Origin: Ferrimicrobium sp.
Lineage (GTDB): Bacteria > Actinomycetota > Acidimicrobiia > Acidimicrobiales > Acidimicrobiaceae
Reading direction: 5' to 3'
Assembly (NCBI GenBank): GCA_027365375.1
Contig: DAHXNM010000141.1
Coordinates: 1 to 37,989, forward strand
DNA length: 37,989 bases
The notes beneath the pieces were generated by a model. That model searched no databases. It was not told the DNA's origin and saw nothing but the letters and a program-made list of their open reading frames with translations. A program made the position numbers and the translations under genes. Shown here one piece after another: positions 1 to 9,487 of the stretch. Each line of letters opens with the position of its first letter. Positions within the stretch are counted from its first letter, which is position 1.

Positions 1-94
1 TCTGGCGACACAGGAGAGCATGATGGTCATCGAAGGTCCCAGCTAGTGCCTCTTCTAGCTGTGAGATCTTTGAACGCAGTCTTGACTTGGCCAT
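1..94 (-). pseudogene. IS110-family transposase fragment, runs off the window edge
   Basis: Reverse-strand translation MAKSRLRSKISQLEEALAGTFDDHHALLCRQ resembles the linker between the DEDD and Tnp_20 domains of IS110 transposases. It abuts the IS4-type inverted repeat. Confidence 0.55.
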
Positions 95-97
95 CTG

Positions 98-1557
98 GGC
101 TAGGACCAATACCGTTCAGTTAAGCACCAGCACACAGATCTGCGGTGGATGCTCAGGTTGAGGCCAATGGTGGTGATGAAGGCGTTTGGCCACCCACTTG
201 AGGACCTTACGCTTGACCACTCGAGGGTTGGAGCGCAATCGACGCGGCGGGTTGAGACGTCTTGCGAGGGTGTTCATGGCAAAGACCCAGATAAGTTCTG
301 CTTCAGCTGTTCCTACTGGGGGGAAAATCGCCCCTTGCAACAGAGTGCCGGGCGATACGTAAAGCAGCGACAAAGGAGATTCGATCTGGGTCATGTCCTG
401 AATGCGCTGCTGTGTCAGCCATGAGGACTCTGATGGCATAGTGACAACACAGGTGTCCCCAGATCTCTTGGTAGATGAGCTCTGGAGACTTGGAACGCAA
501 GACCTCTCTCGCTCCTCGCTGGTGGGTCTTTAATTCGTCAAAGGTGGTCTCTATCTCCCAGCGTTCTGAATAGAGCTGGGCCAACTCCTTAGCCGGTGCG
601 ATGACGGGATCCAACAAGGTGGTGATGAGCCGGTATTGACCGTCCCCATCGATGGTGTAGTCGATGACACGTACCTTATGGGGATCTCTCCCGCCACGAC
701 CCGCCCCAGAGGTGGGCCGAATGGAGGCGATCCAGGAGCCATCGGATAAGGTCTGTTCATGGTGCGGGGACAGGGTGGACTTGACTCGAAAGGCCAGATC
801 AGCCCCGGTACTGGTAGCTTGCTCCCACAGGTTGAACCCATAGAGGCCACGATCAGCTAACACTAACATCCCTGGGGAAAGACGGCTGATGAGTTCTCGA
901 GTGAGTTCAACCTCAGAGCTGGTACAGGGGCCGATGACGGCATCGACGATTGCATGGGTTCCACACTCTGCTAGAGCTACCATGCGTGCCTGAGGGAAGG
1001 CGGAGCGATCTCCTCGACTCGAGGGAGGACGACCAAAGTGAGTCTCGTTGGCCTCGGTATCGGCAATATCTAAACACGTACCATCGATCGCCATCACGCG
1101 CCTTGTCGCGAACCAGGATCCAGGAGTATCTGGGGTAGCTAAAGGGCGTACAACCCGGTAGAAGAGATTACGCACTGGTTCTGCACCCAACCGGAGTCGA
1201 GCCTGGAAGAGTGCAGACTTTGACGGGGGCTTTAACGACTCAGTCCAGCCCTTGGACCATGACGGGCCATCGGAGAGCTGAGAGAACACATCCTCATAGG
1301 AGCCCTCTGAATACATCGCCATGCCGATGGCAAAGTAGACCATCACCCGGGCAGGCAGAACTCGGTTTCGGATCTCTCTACGTCCAACATCATCGATCGC
1401 TTCATCGATAACATCTGGAGGGAACACCCTCGTAAGCAGACCTATCGAGACAAGATCAGACAATCGGCGATCAGTTGCGGGCTTTACCCAACCGGCACGA
1501 GGCATGGTTACATGTTAGCACAGAATAGCCTTTAACTGAACAGTATTGGTTTTAGCC
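98..1557 (-). mobile_element. IS4-type insertion sequence with terminal inverted repeats
   Basis: Left end ggctaggaccaataccgttcagttaa (98-123) matches the reverse complement of 1532-1557 (ggctaaaaccaatactgttcagttaa) with 3 mismatches. The transposase lies between them. Confidence 0.85.
116..1505 (-). pseudogene. IS4-family transposase, reading frame broken near the C-terminus (frame 1: 303-1505; C-terminal part in the 116-439 ORF)
   Basis: The 400-aa ORF has DGT, DRG and YxxRWEIETTFDELK motifs of IS4 DDE transposases. The conserved tail (RRLRSNPRVVKRKV) is in the overlapping frame; the switch falls at a TTTTCCCCCC run. Confidence 0.8.
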
Positions 1558-1558
1558 G

Positions 1559-2464
1559 TTAGCCTCGGGACCCAAACAGTTTCGGCCACTTGCGTGAATC
1601 TCGATGGTTATGGCGATGCGCATTTGTGCGCCACTCCTCAACCCAACTTCGTGACGGCGCTGGGAAGGGTAAGGCTTCGTTCGGTTTACGAGCGGTGTAA
1701 AAGTCGGTAGCCGCCTCGCGACCTAGGATGCCGAGGGCGTGAGTGATGCGACCGTTGAAGTCGGCTACTCGTTCTTGGTCTCGAGCATACAGTGGTTCTC
1801 CGATGATGACGGTAGTGGAGCCGGGGTGGATTCGGTCAGCGGTCTTGCCGAAGATCTCATAGGTGCCGTCAATAAAAATGGGTACTACCGGCCGACCCAC
1901 TTTGATCGCAATTTGGGCGGCGCCTGACTTGAGTTCTTGGGTGAGTCCGTCGGGTGTCCTCCCACCCTCTGGGAAGAGAACGAGGTTCCAACCCTCCTCT
2001 AGGAGCTGGGTGGCCAACTCTGCCGACGCACGCGAAGGCCGCACGCGGTCGATCGGGATAGCACCGAGGAGTGTGGAAGAGAAGAAGCCTTTGGTTCTTC
2101 GGTCAAAGAAGAAGTCAGCTCCAGCGCCGACGACGGTGTGGTGGCGTAGCTTGGGTGGTAGCACGGTGAGAATGAGAGGAGTGTCGAGGTGGCTTTGGTG
2201 ATTGGCCACGAAGATTATTGGCCGCTCCAGGGTCTCTAGCGCTGATGCATTGATGATCGTAGGCTTTGCGATCGAACGAGTGAGCGGGGCAATGCTGGTG
2301 TCGAGCAGGAAACCGCGTACGCGTCGAACAACCTCTTTGCGCGAGAAAGTGGTGTCGTAGTTTGTGCCGGTGGCATGAGTTCGTGGCGGAATCATCGATC
2401 CAGGTGGGGTTGGTCGACGCAATAGGAACTCTGCTAGCGGGCGTGGTGACTTCCTAGTAGACAT
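1559..2464 (-). CDS. 1-acyl-sn-glycerol-3-phosphate acyltransferase (PlsC-like)
   Basis: NHQSHLD (HX4D) and FPEGGRT motifs; start overlaps the end of the upstream gene. Confidence 0.85.
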   Translation of the reverse strand: MSTRKSPRPLAEFLLRRPTPPGSMIPPRTHATGTNYDTTFSRKEVVRRVRGFLLDTSIAPLTRSIAKPTIINASALETLERPIIFVANHQSHLDTPLILTVLPPKLRHHTVVGAGADFFFDRRTKGFFSSTLLGAIPIDRVRPSRASAELATQLLEEGWNLVLFPEGGRTPDGLTQELKSGAAQIAIKVGRPVVPIFIDGTYEIFGKTADRIHPGSTTVIIGEPLYARDQERVADFNGRITHALGILGREAATDFYTARKPNEALPFPAPSRSWVEEWRTNAHRHNHRDSRKWPKLFGSRG

Positions 2465-4040
2465 CGGCCATCACCAAGGGGGGAGAGTGTAGGTGCATGA
2501 TACTGGGATCAGATCCGACTATCGTTCGAGCCATCTCAAGAGCATCAGCCATTGTCGATGCCGACTGGAAGCCAAGACGGCGGGTCGTCTTTGGATCGCC
2601 ACCAAGGATGATCACGCCACCTAGATGGTCGAGGGCATGGGCACCCCAATACCACATGTAGAACGGATGGACACCGTGGTAGGCGTTCCCGGTTCGATAG
2701 AGGTGAATGTACCAAGGATCTCGAGCGAAGGACTCCTCGTATTTGGACTCGATCACCAACGGGTCCGTGGTTTCACTGAGCACCTGGTCGAAGAAGTCTA
2801 CATAGCTTGGGTGGAACGCTGGATCGAACTCGGGACGGTTTGGGTGGGACATGATTAGCACACCACCCTTGCGTACCAGTGGCTTGTTTCGGTACATATT
2901 GAAGAAGTAACCAAGTCCGAGGCAGTAGACCAAGATCGGATTCATGATGGAGTTGACGTTATAGGGGCCGATGAATGGAAGCCCAAGTGTCAAGATATCT
3001 GACTGGCCGTCGACTCTGACCAGTTGCTGTTGATAGACGCGCTCTAGCGTGATCTCATGGACCGCCTCTACCTCTCCAGCGGTGATTCCGGTCACCCCAT
3101 AGGGAGATCGCACCGACTGGAAGATCTGGCGTGCGAGGTGGGGTGGGGTCCTCTTGAGGGCTTCGCTGGAGGCGATGAAACTTCCACGATCTCGAAGGTT
3201 CCACTCCCATTCTCGCTTGGCGAGAAAGCGGAAGTTCTCTGGAAAGGTGGCGGTGTTGAGCGTCGTCTCGATCTGGAAGATCTTTACTCCAGCCTCTTTG
3301 ATCACATGACCCATGCGCCAGTTAGATGAGTGCAGCTCTGAGTTGTGTCGATCCATGAACGATCGCGAGTGGACCATGGTGTCGACGTTGTGGTGGAACT
3401 TTATGGAGTCATAGCTAGCAAGTCCAGTCGCAACCGACTTATGTCCACCATCCATTGAGACGAGGTTGATGTTGACGTAGACCAAGAGGTCGCTCTCGAC
3501 TGCGCGACGGTTGAGCTCCACGAGTTCGCCACGATCCGTCTCTCCAACCACGGTCATGTTCGGCTTGTCTTCAGCATCGTGCTGGGTTAGCTGACCCCGG
3601 GGTGCGAGAGCGTTGTAGACCCGGTTTCCAAGTGCATGGCGAAGCTCTCCCTCGGTCATGCGACGATGGAGTGCGAGAGCTGCGATGAGGGCTACGTCGG
3701 TGACGCCGGCTTCGGCTGCGCGTTCTAGCACAGCCTCGATCACTAGTGAGCGAATGTCAGGTGACGCCATCTGTGGAAGTGGAAGCGAGACGTCGTCAAA
3801 GGCGATCGTCAGCTTCATGTTTGCGTTCAGCAGACTCGACAGTGGTTGAGCATCACCAACCGGGTTGTCAAGCGCCTTCTCAATGGCGGCGCGAACATCA
3901 TTGATCGGGTTCAATGGCTCTGGAGGATAGAGGATGCGTGACCCTCTTGGCAGACGCTCAAGCCGGAAGGACTCTCCGTGCCAAAATAGCGTCGGGGGAG
4001 TCGCGCGGTCAACCTCGAGAACAAATCCGGGTCTAGGCAT
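2454..4040 (-). CDS. LarA-like (DUF2088) nickel-pincer racemase/epimerase homologue
   Basis: ALHRRMTEGELRHALG, QHDAEDKP and SMDGGHKSVATGLASYDSIKFHHN align with LarA motifs. The start at 4040 (MPRPGF) overlaps the upstream stop; the track ORF extends to 4136. Confidence 0.75.
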   Translation of the reverse strand: MPRPGFVLEVDRATPPTLFWHGESFRLERLPRGSRILYPPEPLNPINDVRAAIEKALDNPVGDAQPLSSLLNANMKLTIAFDDVSLPLPQMASPDIRSLVIEAVLERAAEAGVTDVALIAALALHRRMTEGELRHALGNRVYNALAPRGQLTQHDAEDKPNMTVVGETDRGELVELNRRAVESDLLVYVNINLVSMDGGHKSVATGLASYDSIKFHHNVDTMVHSRSFMDRHNSELHSSNWRMGHVIKEAGVKIFQIETTLNTATFPENFRFLAKREWEWNLRDRGSFIASSEALKRTPPHLARQIFQSVRSPYGVTGITAGEVEAVHEITLERVYQQQLVRVDGQSDILTLGLPFIGPYNVNSIMNPILVYCLGLGYFFNMYRNKPLVRKGGVLIMSHPNRPEFDPAFHPSYVDFFDQVLSETTDPLVIESKYEESFARDPWYIHLYRTGNAYHGVHPFYMWYWGAHALDHLGGVIILGGDPKTTRRLGFQSASTMADALEMARTIVGSDPSIMHLHSPPLVMADVY

Positions 4041-5253
4041 CGTGTACCGACTTTCTTTTTGTGAGATCGAAAACAACTTTAATGGCGTCCTCGCGGCCAC
4101 CATGATAGGCCTTGCGAAGGGCCGGAACATACTCATTGAGTCGATATCTATGAGTTACGAGCCTGCCTAGCCCTAGCTCGGGGGCTAGATGAAGGGCGAG
4201 GTCGAAGGTGCGTGGTCGCCCATCGTTGTCTAGTAGTCCAATCCGCTTCGCGGTTGCGGGCTCGAGCTGTTCTTGTCCGTAGGCGTAGGCGCCCTTTAGC
4301 GTTACCTCGCGGTGCCAGAGTGGAGCGAGATCCAATGATTGCCTCGACGGCATGCCGGCCACGATCACCTCGCCGCCTGGACGGACGGTTTCGACGGCTG
4401 ACTCGATGGTCGAGGTAGAGCCAACCGCATCGATAATGGTGTCAAAACCATCGCTTAGATATCGTCCTACCCGCTGGCTGGCATGCAGCCGACGAGCAGC
4501 ACCGAGGAGTTCGTCAGGGTATAGCACCTGGGTGGCACCAAGAACTTTGGCGAGTTGGCGTTGCAGTGGGTGTTTAGCGACCACGGTGATTGAGTCGTAC
4601 TCACCGAGCCGAGCAGAGGCCGCTAGGGTTGTGAGCCCGACGGTACCAGCACCGATGATGGCAAGGTTGCCTTGACGGCGGTTTGGCACAAGGCTGATAT
4701 GAATCGCGCAGGCTAGTGGCTCAATCATCACAGCATCTTCGAGGGTCATAGTCTCTGGGAGCAGGTGCAACGCGCGCTCATGGGCGATGAATTCATTCGA
4801 CCAACCGCCACCGGTTGAGGCACAATAGCCGAGCTGTATTCCCTCTTTGAGATCGCCTATGGCGATAGACTCGCAGCGTTGTGTCTCTCCGACTGCACAG
4901 AACCGGCAGGGGGCGAGACCTCTTATTGCGCAGGTGAGCGCTGGTTCCACGACGACTCTCTCACCTGGGCGGTCTACTCGCTCGCCGACGATCTCGTGCC
5001 CAGGCGTGAAGGGTAAAGAGGTGAGTGGATCGAAGTAGCGAGAGGACTTGAAGAAGACGGTGGCGATGTCTGACCCACAGATTCCAGAGAGTAGCGGTCG
5101 TACTCTTACCCATTCGTTGGAGGGCTGTTTCGGAGTATCGACGTCCTTCAGACTAAGTGGACCTGACTCGATAGCCTTGTCGGTCAGTCGATCCTTTAGA
5201 AGCCGGGCTGTTAGAAATCTGGCCGGTGACCGGCTAACGACTAGTGCCTTCAA
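4033..5253 (-). CDS. zinc-dependent medium-chain alcohol dehydrogenase (MDR)
   Basis: GICGSD, GHEIVGERV, structural-zinc cysteines (CAIRGLAPCRFCAVGETQRC), Rossmann GAGTVG. A TTG start at 5253 overlaps the upstream TGA; the track ORF extends to 5322. Confidence 0.8.
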   Translation of the reverse strand: MKALVVSRSPARFLTARLLKDRLTDKAIESGPLSLKDVDTPKQPSNEWVRVRPLLSGICGSDIATVFFKSSRYFDPLTSLPFTPGHEIVGERVDRPGERVVVEPALTCAIRGLAPCRFCAVGETQRCESIAIGDLKEGIQLGYCASTGGGWSNEFIAHERALHLLPETMTLEDAVMIEPLACAIHISLVPNRRQGNLAIIGAGTVGLTTLAASARLGEYDSITVVAKHPLQRQLAKVLGATQVLYPDELLGAARRLHASQRVGRYLSDGFDTIIDAVGSTSTIESAVETVRPGGEVIVAGMPSRQSLDLAPLWHREVTLKGAYAYGQEQLEPATAKRIGLLDNDGRPRTFDLALHLAPELGLGRLVTHRYRLNEYVPALRKAYHGGREDAIKVVFDLTKRKSVHDA

Positions 5254-7574
5254 AGCTGGCCTCCGATCGGGAGGAAGATGTTGCCATACCCCTTCGCGCG
5301 TGACCACTCTTCGATTAGCCATCCGCGGCGCCGAGCAAGCTGGCGCAGTTTGGTATCTGGGTTGACGGCTACAGCAGCGCCGGCGGCCTCGAGCATCGGG
5401 AGATCGCTTGTGGAGTCGGCATAGGCGATCGTCTCTTCGATCTCGAATCCGTTGCTCTTGGCTAGCTTGCGCAACAGGTCACCACGCGCCTCTCCAATTG
5501 GGAGCGCGCCAGGAACCTCACCTGTCAGCCGACCGTTGTCATCGGTGGTCATCTCCAGAGAGATCATCTGATCGAACAGGGGTGCCATAGGGGCAACGGC
5601 AAAGGAGAGTGCTCCGGTGATGCAGACGGTAAAGTGTCCCGCGCGCCTATGAGCTCGTACGCGTGCAAGTCCGAGCGGAAACGATTTGCGTAGCAAGTAT
5701 CCGGTGAGAAACTCAGGTGCCTTGCGCTCTAGTTCTTCGAGCTCGGCACCACGGTAGCGCCGATAGAAGTAGCGGAGGAAATCGGAACGGTCGTGATTAT
5801 CGAGCGCCAAGAGCTGTGGGGCCTCTGCTAATAGACTCGCTGCGATCGCCAACTTCTGACCTCCCTCTACACTCGCTGTCGCAAGCCAGGAGAATGAGTC
5901 AACTACATTTGCCGCCAAGATGGTGTTCTCTAGGTCGAATGCCGCCATACGATGACCGCTAAGGAGCGATGCTCGAAGCCGGTCTTCTCTGGAGGTTCGT
6001 TTCGGAGCGCTGCTCTTGGGACGGGTGCGAGCGCGAGCGTGCTCTACCACCGATGGAAGGTGTGTCGTTAGCACGAACGACTCCCAGTCGATTAAGCGTG
6101 GGTCCATTGCTATCGTGGCTCGCTCCTCATCCTCGAGTTGGGAGGCGAGCTCTAGCAGATTATCGGCTAGATAGATGGCCTCGCATTCGGCGTAGGCACC
6201 GTAGAGCTCGACGTAGGAGCTGGCACGTTCAAGACCCTGCTGAGTCTCTGCGAGCTGGTCTTGATACTCGACGAAGTTCGACCGCAGCGGCAGTTTCGAT
6301 ATGATCTTAGTTGAGGTGTCAACCAGTCGTTTGGAACGCCGCAGTGTCGACTCCACCTGTCCACGAGCGGGATAGGTCCACTCTGGAATCGCAATCGCCT
6401 GTCCAATCTCGTCGTAGAGTGGATTTTCGCTGAAGTACCTACGGATAAAGCCAACTAGCTGACGATACTTGAGCGGGTTCACGGATCCAGATGCAGAGTG
6501 ATAGTGTTTGACGCTCTCAGGTGGATGCGCTGCAGCCGTCAAAATTGCGCCTACGACCAGATCGACGGGGATCACATCGACGACCCCTTCAGGGACGCCG
6601 GGAAAGTCCTTCAGGAGTCCACGAGCGAACGAGATGATAATCGGCTCCGCCATACGAAAACCACGAATCCAGCCAGGATAAGGGTCACGGAGAGCGGACT
6701 CGATGATCGAGGGTCTGACGATCGACAGAGGGACGTTGCCACGCTCCGATTCGAGCAGTCGTTCGCCCAGAGCCTTGGTCATCGCGTAGGCATCGGGCCA
6801 CCCCAGGCTTTGAGCTCGGGCACGGCCCTTGGCCACCATCTCATCCTTTACCCATTCAGCGCGCAGGCGTTCGATCTTCTCCGAAAGGAGCGCAACTCCT
6901 GCTGCTCCAAGCTCAGCAAGTGCAGTCGAACGCAGCTCAGCCAGGGTGTCGGGTTCACGGCTGGAGGCCTCGGTGGAGGTGCGTTGTGCGCGAGCGGCGT
7001 TGACCTCCTGTTGCCAAGGAATATCTGGGTAGTGAGGTTGCTCGGTCAATGAGAGCTCCGGGGCGTCTCCCTTCCGAGAGCCGGCGACATAGGCGGTGGA
7101 GACGGATACGAAGTGTCCTGGATCCTCGGGATTGGCTCGTGCTTGCTGGTAGGCGTGCATCACCCGTGTTGGCCCGAGAAGGTTGATCTCGATAGCCTGG
7201 TCGAACATGGCGTCAAAGCTCACGGTGGCTGCGGAGTGGACCACCACGTCGCTGTTGGCGAGCAGTCGTTGACCCTCTTCGTCGAGGCCGAGTCCGTCAG
7301 TTCCTACGTCGCCTTTGGCGATCTTTACTCGATTCGCGACCTCGTCACGGAAGCGTTGCGACCCCCATTGATCGCGGAGTCGATCGAAACAGTTATTTCT
7401 GAATAGATCCTTCTCGGCACGCCCCTCGGCGGTGATAGCCCGCCCTGGACGAATGAGCAAGACTAGGTTGGTCTCCGGTAGCGTTCGAAGCACCGTCTCT
7501 ACCAGAGCCGTTCCCAAAAACCCGGTTGCGCCGGTTACAAAAATAGTCTTTCCGCTTAGTGCAGATTCGAGCAC
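5250..7574 (-). CDS. fatty acyl-CoA reductase-like SDR fused to a HAD-IB phosphatase-like domain
   Basis: N-terminal GATGFLG and YAMTK (SDR/male-sterility type). C-terminal FDLENT, CITGA and YADSTSDLPML (HAD motifs). Confidence 0.8.
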   Translation of the reverse strand: MLESALSGKTIFVTGATGFLGTALVETVLRTLPETNLVLLIRPGRAITAEGRAEKDLFRNNCFDRLRDQWGSQRFRDEVANRVKIAKGDVGTDGLGLDEEGQRLLANSDVVVHSAATVSFDAMFDQAIEINLLGPTRVMHAYQQARANPEDPGHFVSVSTAYVAGSRKGDAPELSLTEQPHYPDIPWQQEVNAARAQRTSTEASSREPDTLAELRSTALAELGAAGVALLSEKIERLRAEWVKDEMVAKGRARAQSLGWPDAYAMTKALGERLLESERGNVPLSIVRPSIIESALRDPYPGWIRGFRMAEPIIISFARGLLKDFPGVPEGVVDVIPVDLVVGAILTAAAHPPESVKHYHSASGSVNPLKYRQLVGFIRRYFSENPLYDEIGQAIAIPEWTYPARGQVESTLRRSKRLVDTSTKIISKLPLRSNFVEYQDQLAETQQGLERASSYVELYGAYAECEAIYLADNLLELASQLEDEERATIAMDPRLIDWESFVLTTHLPSVVEHARARTRPKSSAPKRTSREDRLRASLLSGHRMAAFDLENTILAANVVDSFSWLATASVEGGQKLAIAASLLAEAPQLLALDNHDRSDFLRYFYRRYRGAELEELERKAPEFLTGYLLRKSFPLGLARVRAHRRAGHFTVCITGALSFAVAPMAPLFDQMISLEMTTDDNGRLTGEVPGALPIGEARGDLLRKLAKSNGFEIEETIAYADSTSDLPMLEAAGAAVAVNPDTKLRQLARRRGWLIEEWSRAKGYGNIFLPIGGQL

Positions 7575-7614
7575 CGTAGTATCCCCATCATGTGAGTTGT
7601 CAGTTTACGCCGTG

Positions 7615-8130
7615 TTAGGGACGGCTGTTGCGCCTACGCCTGGCCTCGCGCTTGGAGGGAGGTTTGGGTGGGGTATAACGCTTTGATGCAGTGGGTCGTG
7701 GTCTCGGCGCCATCATGGCAGCGCTGCTCCCGGACGAGTTTGGGGGAGCGAGCCCAGCCTTCTTGGCCATCCGCGCCTGACGGCGTAGCTCAACTTGAGC
7801 GCGATCGACTTTGAATCCAACAAAAACTCCCCACGCCATCAGAGGGAAGGCCAGCAGAACAAGACTGCCCCATCCGGCGCCTAGCGCGACGATGATTGCA
7901 CCAACTCCAGCGAACCGGCGTTGGTTGCGATAGATCATGAAGGCTGTGATCGCCATCAGTACCAGCCCTTCGGTAATAGCGACGGCTGGATCATTCAGGA
8001 AGGACGCATTTTTTGCTGGCTTTACTTTGCCAATAATCACTGGGGTCCAGATGGCGATGTAGGCGATAGCGGTGAGCGCTACGATGCCAAAACCTATCTG
8101 ACGTTCGCGTTTTGAAAGTGGGGCGGCCAT
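7615..8130 (-). CDS. hypothetical multi-pass membrane protein
   Basis: 171-aa ORF with several hydrophobic segments and a basic C-terminal tail. Confidence 0.6.
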   Translation of the reverse strand: MAAPLSKRERQIGFGIVALTAIAYIAIWTPVIIGKVKPAKNASFLNDPAVAITEGLVLMAITAFMIYRNQRRFAGVGAIIVALGAGWGSLVLLAFPLMAWGVFVGFKVDRAQVELRRQARMAKKAGLAPPNSSGSSAAMMAPRPRPTASKRYTPPKPPSKREARRRRNSRP

Positions 8131-8334
8131 ACCTGAGCAAGCCTAGTGGGATGGGGTCTGTCTGCGTCCAAGTAACTAGATTCGGCTCCTAGAGTATGCT
8201 GAGCATCAGTTGGATGGAGGACATTTCCATTACTTGACCACCATCGGGAGTTCTCGATATAGAGAGGCAATCGAGGTCGCAACGGGACAGCCGATGGTAG
8301 CGACTAGCCGAGGAGCCCTGAATAGAGTTAGCTT

Positions 8335-8922
8335 ATGACGATTGAAGAGCGCAAGGAACGCACCCGCGCCATGTTGGCTGAGGCGGCAGCTGACCTGTTT
8401 GTCATGAAGGGCTTCGATCACACTACGGTAGAGGAGATAGCTCAGGCCGCCGATATCTCTCCACGCACTTTCTTTCGATACTTCGCCACTAAAGAGGAGG
8501 TGGTGATGAGTTTTCTGTGGCTAAAGGTCGACAAGTTACTGGCTTCCTTGGCTGTTAGACCCTCTGACGAGAGTCTGTTGGAGTCGGTGCAGGTGGTGTT
8601 TCGTTCGACCGAGGCAGACTCCGATGTAGAAAGAGACCGGCAACTTTTGCGCCTGTTGGCAACAACACCATCGCTGCGTGCTCGTTGGTTGGTAGATGGT
8701 TGGGAGTCAGCGGTTCGGCTGCGTCCAATCATAGCTGGGCGACTCGGACTCGAGGAGTCGAGTGCTCGGGTCGGGTTGATTGCGAACACTCTATTTATGG
8801 TTGCTGAGACGGTGCTTGATCAGTGGTCTTTTGATGGTGGTGATTTCGTTGGCGATATGCTAGCCGCCCTAGCCCTGCTCGATCGAGGAGGGCTGTTGAG
8901 TGCCGGGGGTGAAAGGATCTAG
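8335..8922 (+). CDS. TetR-family transcriptional regulator
   Basis: N-terminal HTH: AAADLFVMKGFDHTTVEEIAQAADISPRTFFRYFATKEE. Confidence 0.9.
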   Translation: MTIEERKERTRAMLAEAAADLFVMKGFDHTTVEEIAQAADISPRTFFRYFATKEEVVMSFLWLKVDKLLASLAVRPSDESLLESVQVVFRSTEADSDVERDRQLLRLLATTPSLRARWLVDGWESAVRLRPIIAGRLGLEESSARVGLIANTLFMVAETVLDQWSFDGGDFVGDMLAALALLDRGGLLSAGGERI

Positions 8923-9094
8923 TGCCAACAAACTGACTCACACCAAAATGGGGTTGAGCTCAAGAGTTCACCAGGGTCACGGGAGCCGGTTGGGTGCGAG
9001 ACCGCGAAGGTTGGTGGTCCGTAGTTGCAACGGCTATCGCCATCGGGTGATGTCACAATCTACGAAGTTAGCGGTCACGGAGGCCAACCAGCGG

Positions 9095-9487
9095 TTATGA
9101 GGCGGTTGGTTGTGCGGTCCTGCACTCAGCAAGGGTGGCAACGTTCTCGTGGGCTAAGAGATGGGAAAGACAGAGGATCTCTGGCACCAAAGTGCTGGCA
9201 ATCCTGTAGTACTTGCGTCTCCCGACACGTTCGACCGCGATGAGTCCACAGGCTGCTAGGCAGCTGAGGTGCACAGAGGTCCGCCCTTGGGACAGCCCTG
9301 ATGCCTTCACACACTCTGTGGCGCCTAGACGGCCAGCAGAGTTGATAGCGACAAGCAACTTGAGTCGCGTCGGGTCGGCAAGGGCGGCGAAGAATCGGCT
9401 GAGGTGAGAGATATCCTCGGCTTGCATGAGAGTCGCCTGCGTCTGCAGGAGCCCCGATTTGGAGAATTTAGAGGGCAGCGAGCGCAT
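9095..9487 (-). CDS. ArsR-family transcriptional regulator
   Basis: FFAALADPTRLKLL plus ASGLSQGRTSVHLSCLAACGLI winged helix. Likely start at 9487 inside the end of the malY-like gene. Confidence 0.85.
   Translation of the reverse strand: MRSLPSKFSKSGLLQTQATLMQAEDISHLSRFFAALADPTRLKLLVAINSAGRLGATECVKASGLSQGRTSVHLSCLAACGLIAVERVGRRKYYRIASTLVPEILCLSHLLAHENVATLAECRTAQPTAS

Noticed and set aside
303-1505. Programmed frameshifting of the IS4 transposase as a firm claim
   Set aside because: The C-run could equally be a mutation or sequencing error, and this IS family is not generally known for frameshifting, so it is only raised as one option.
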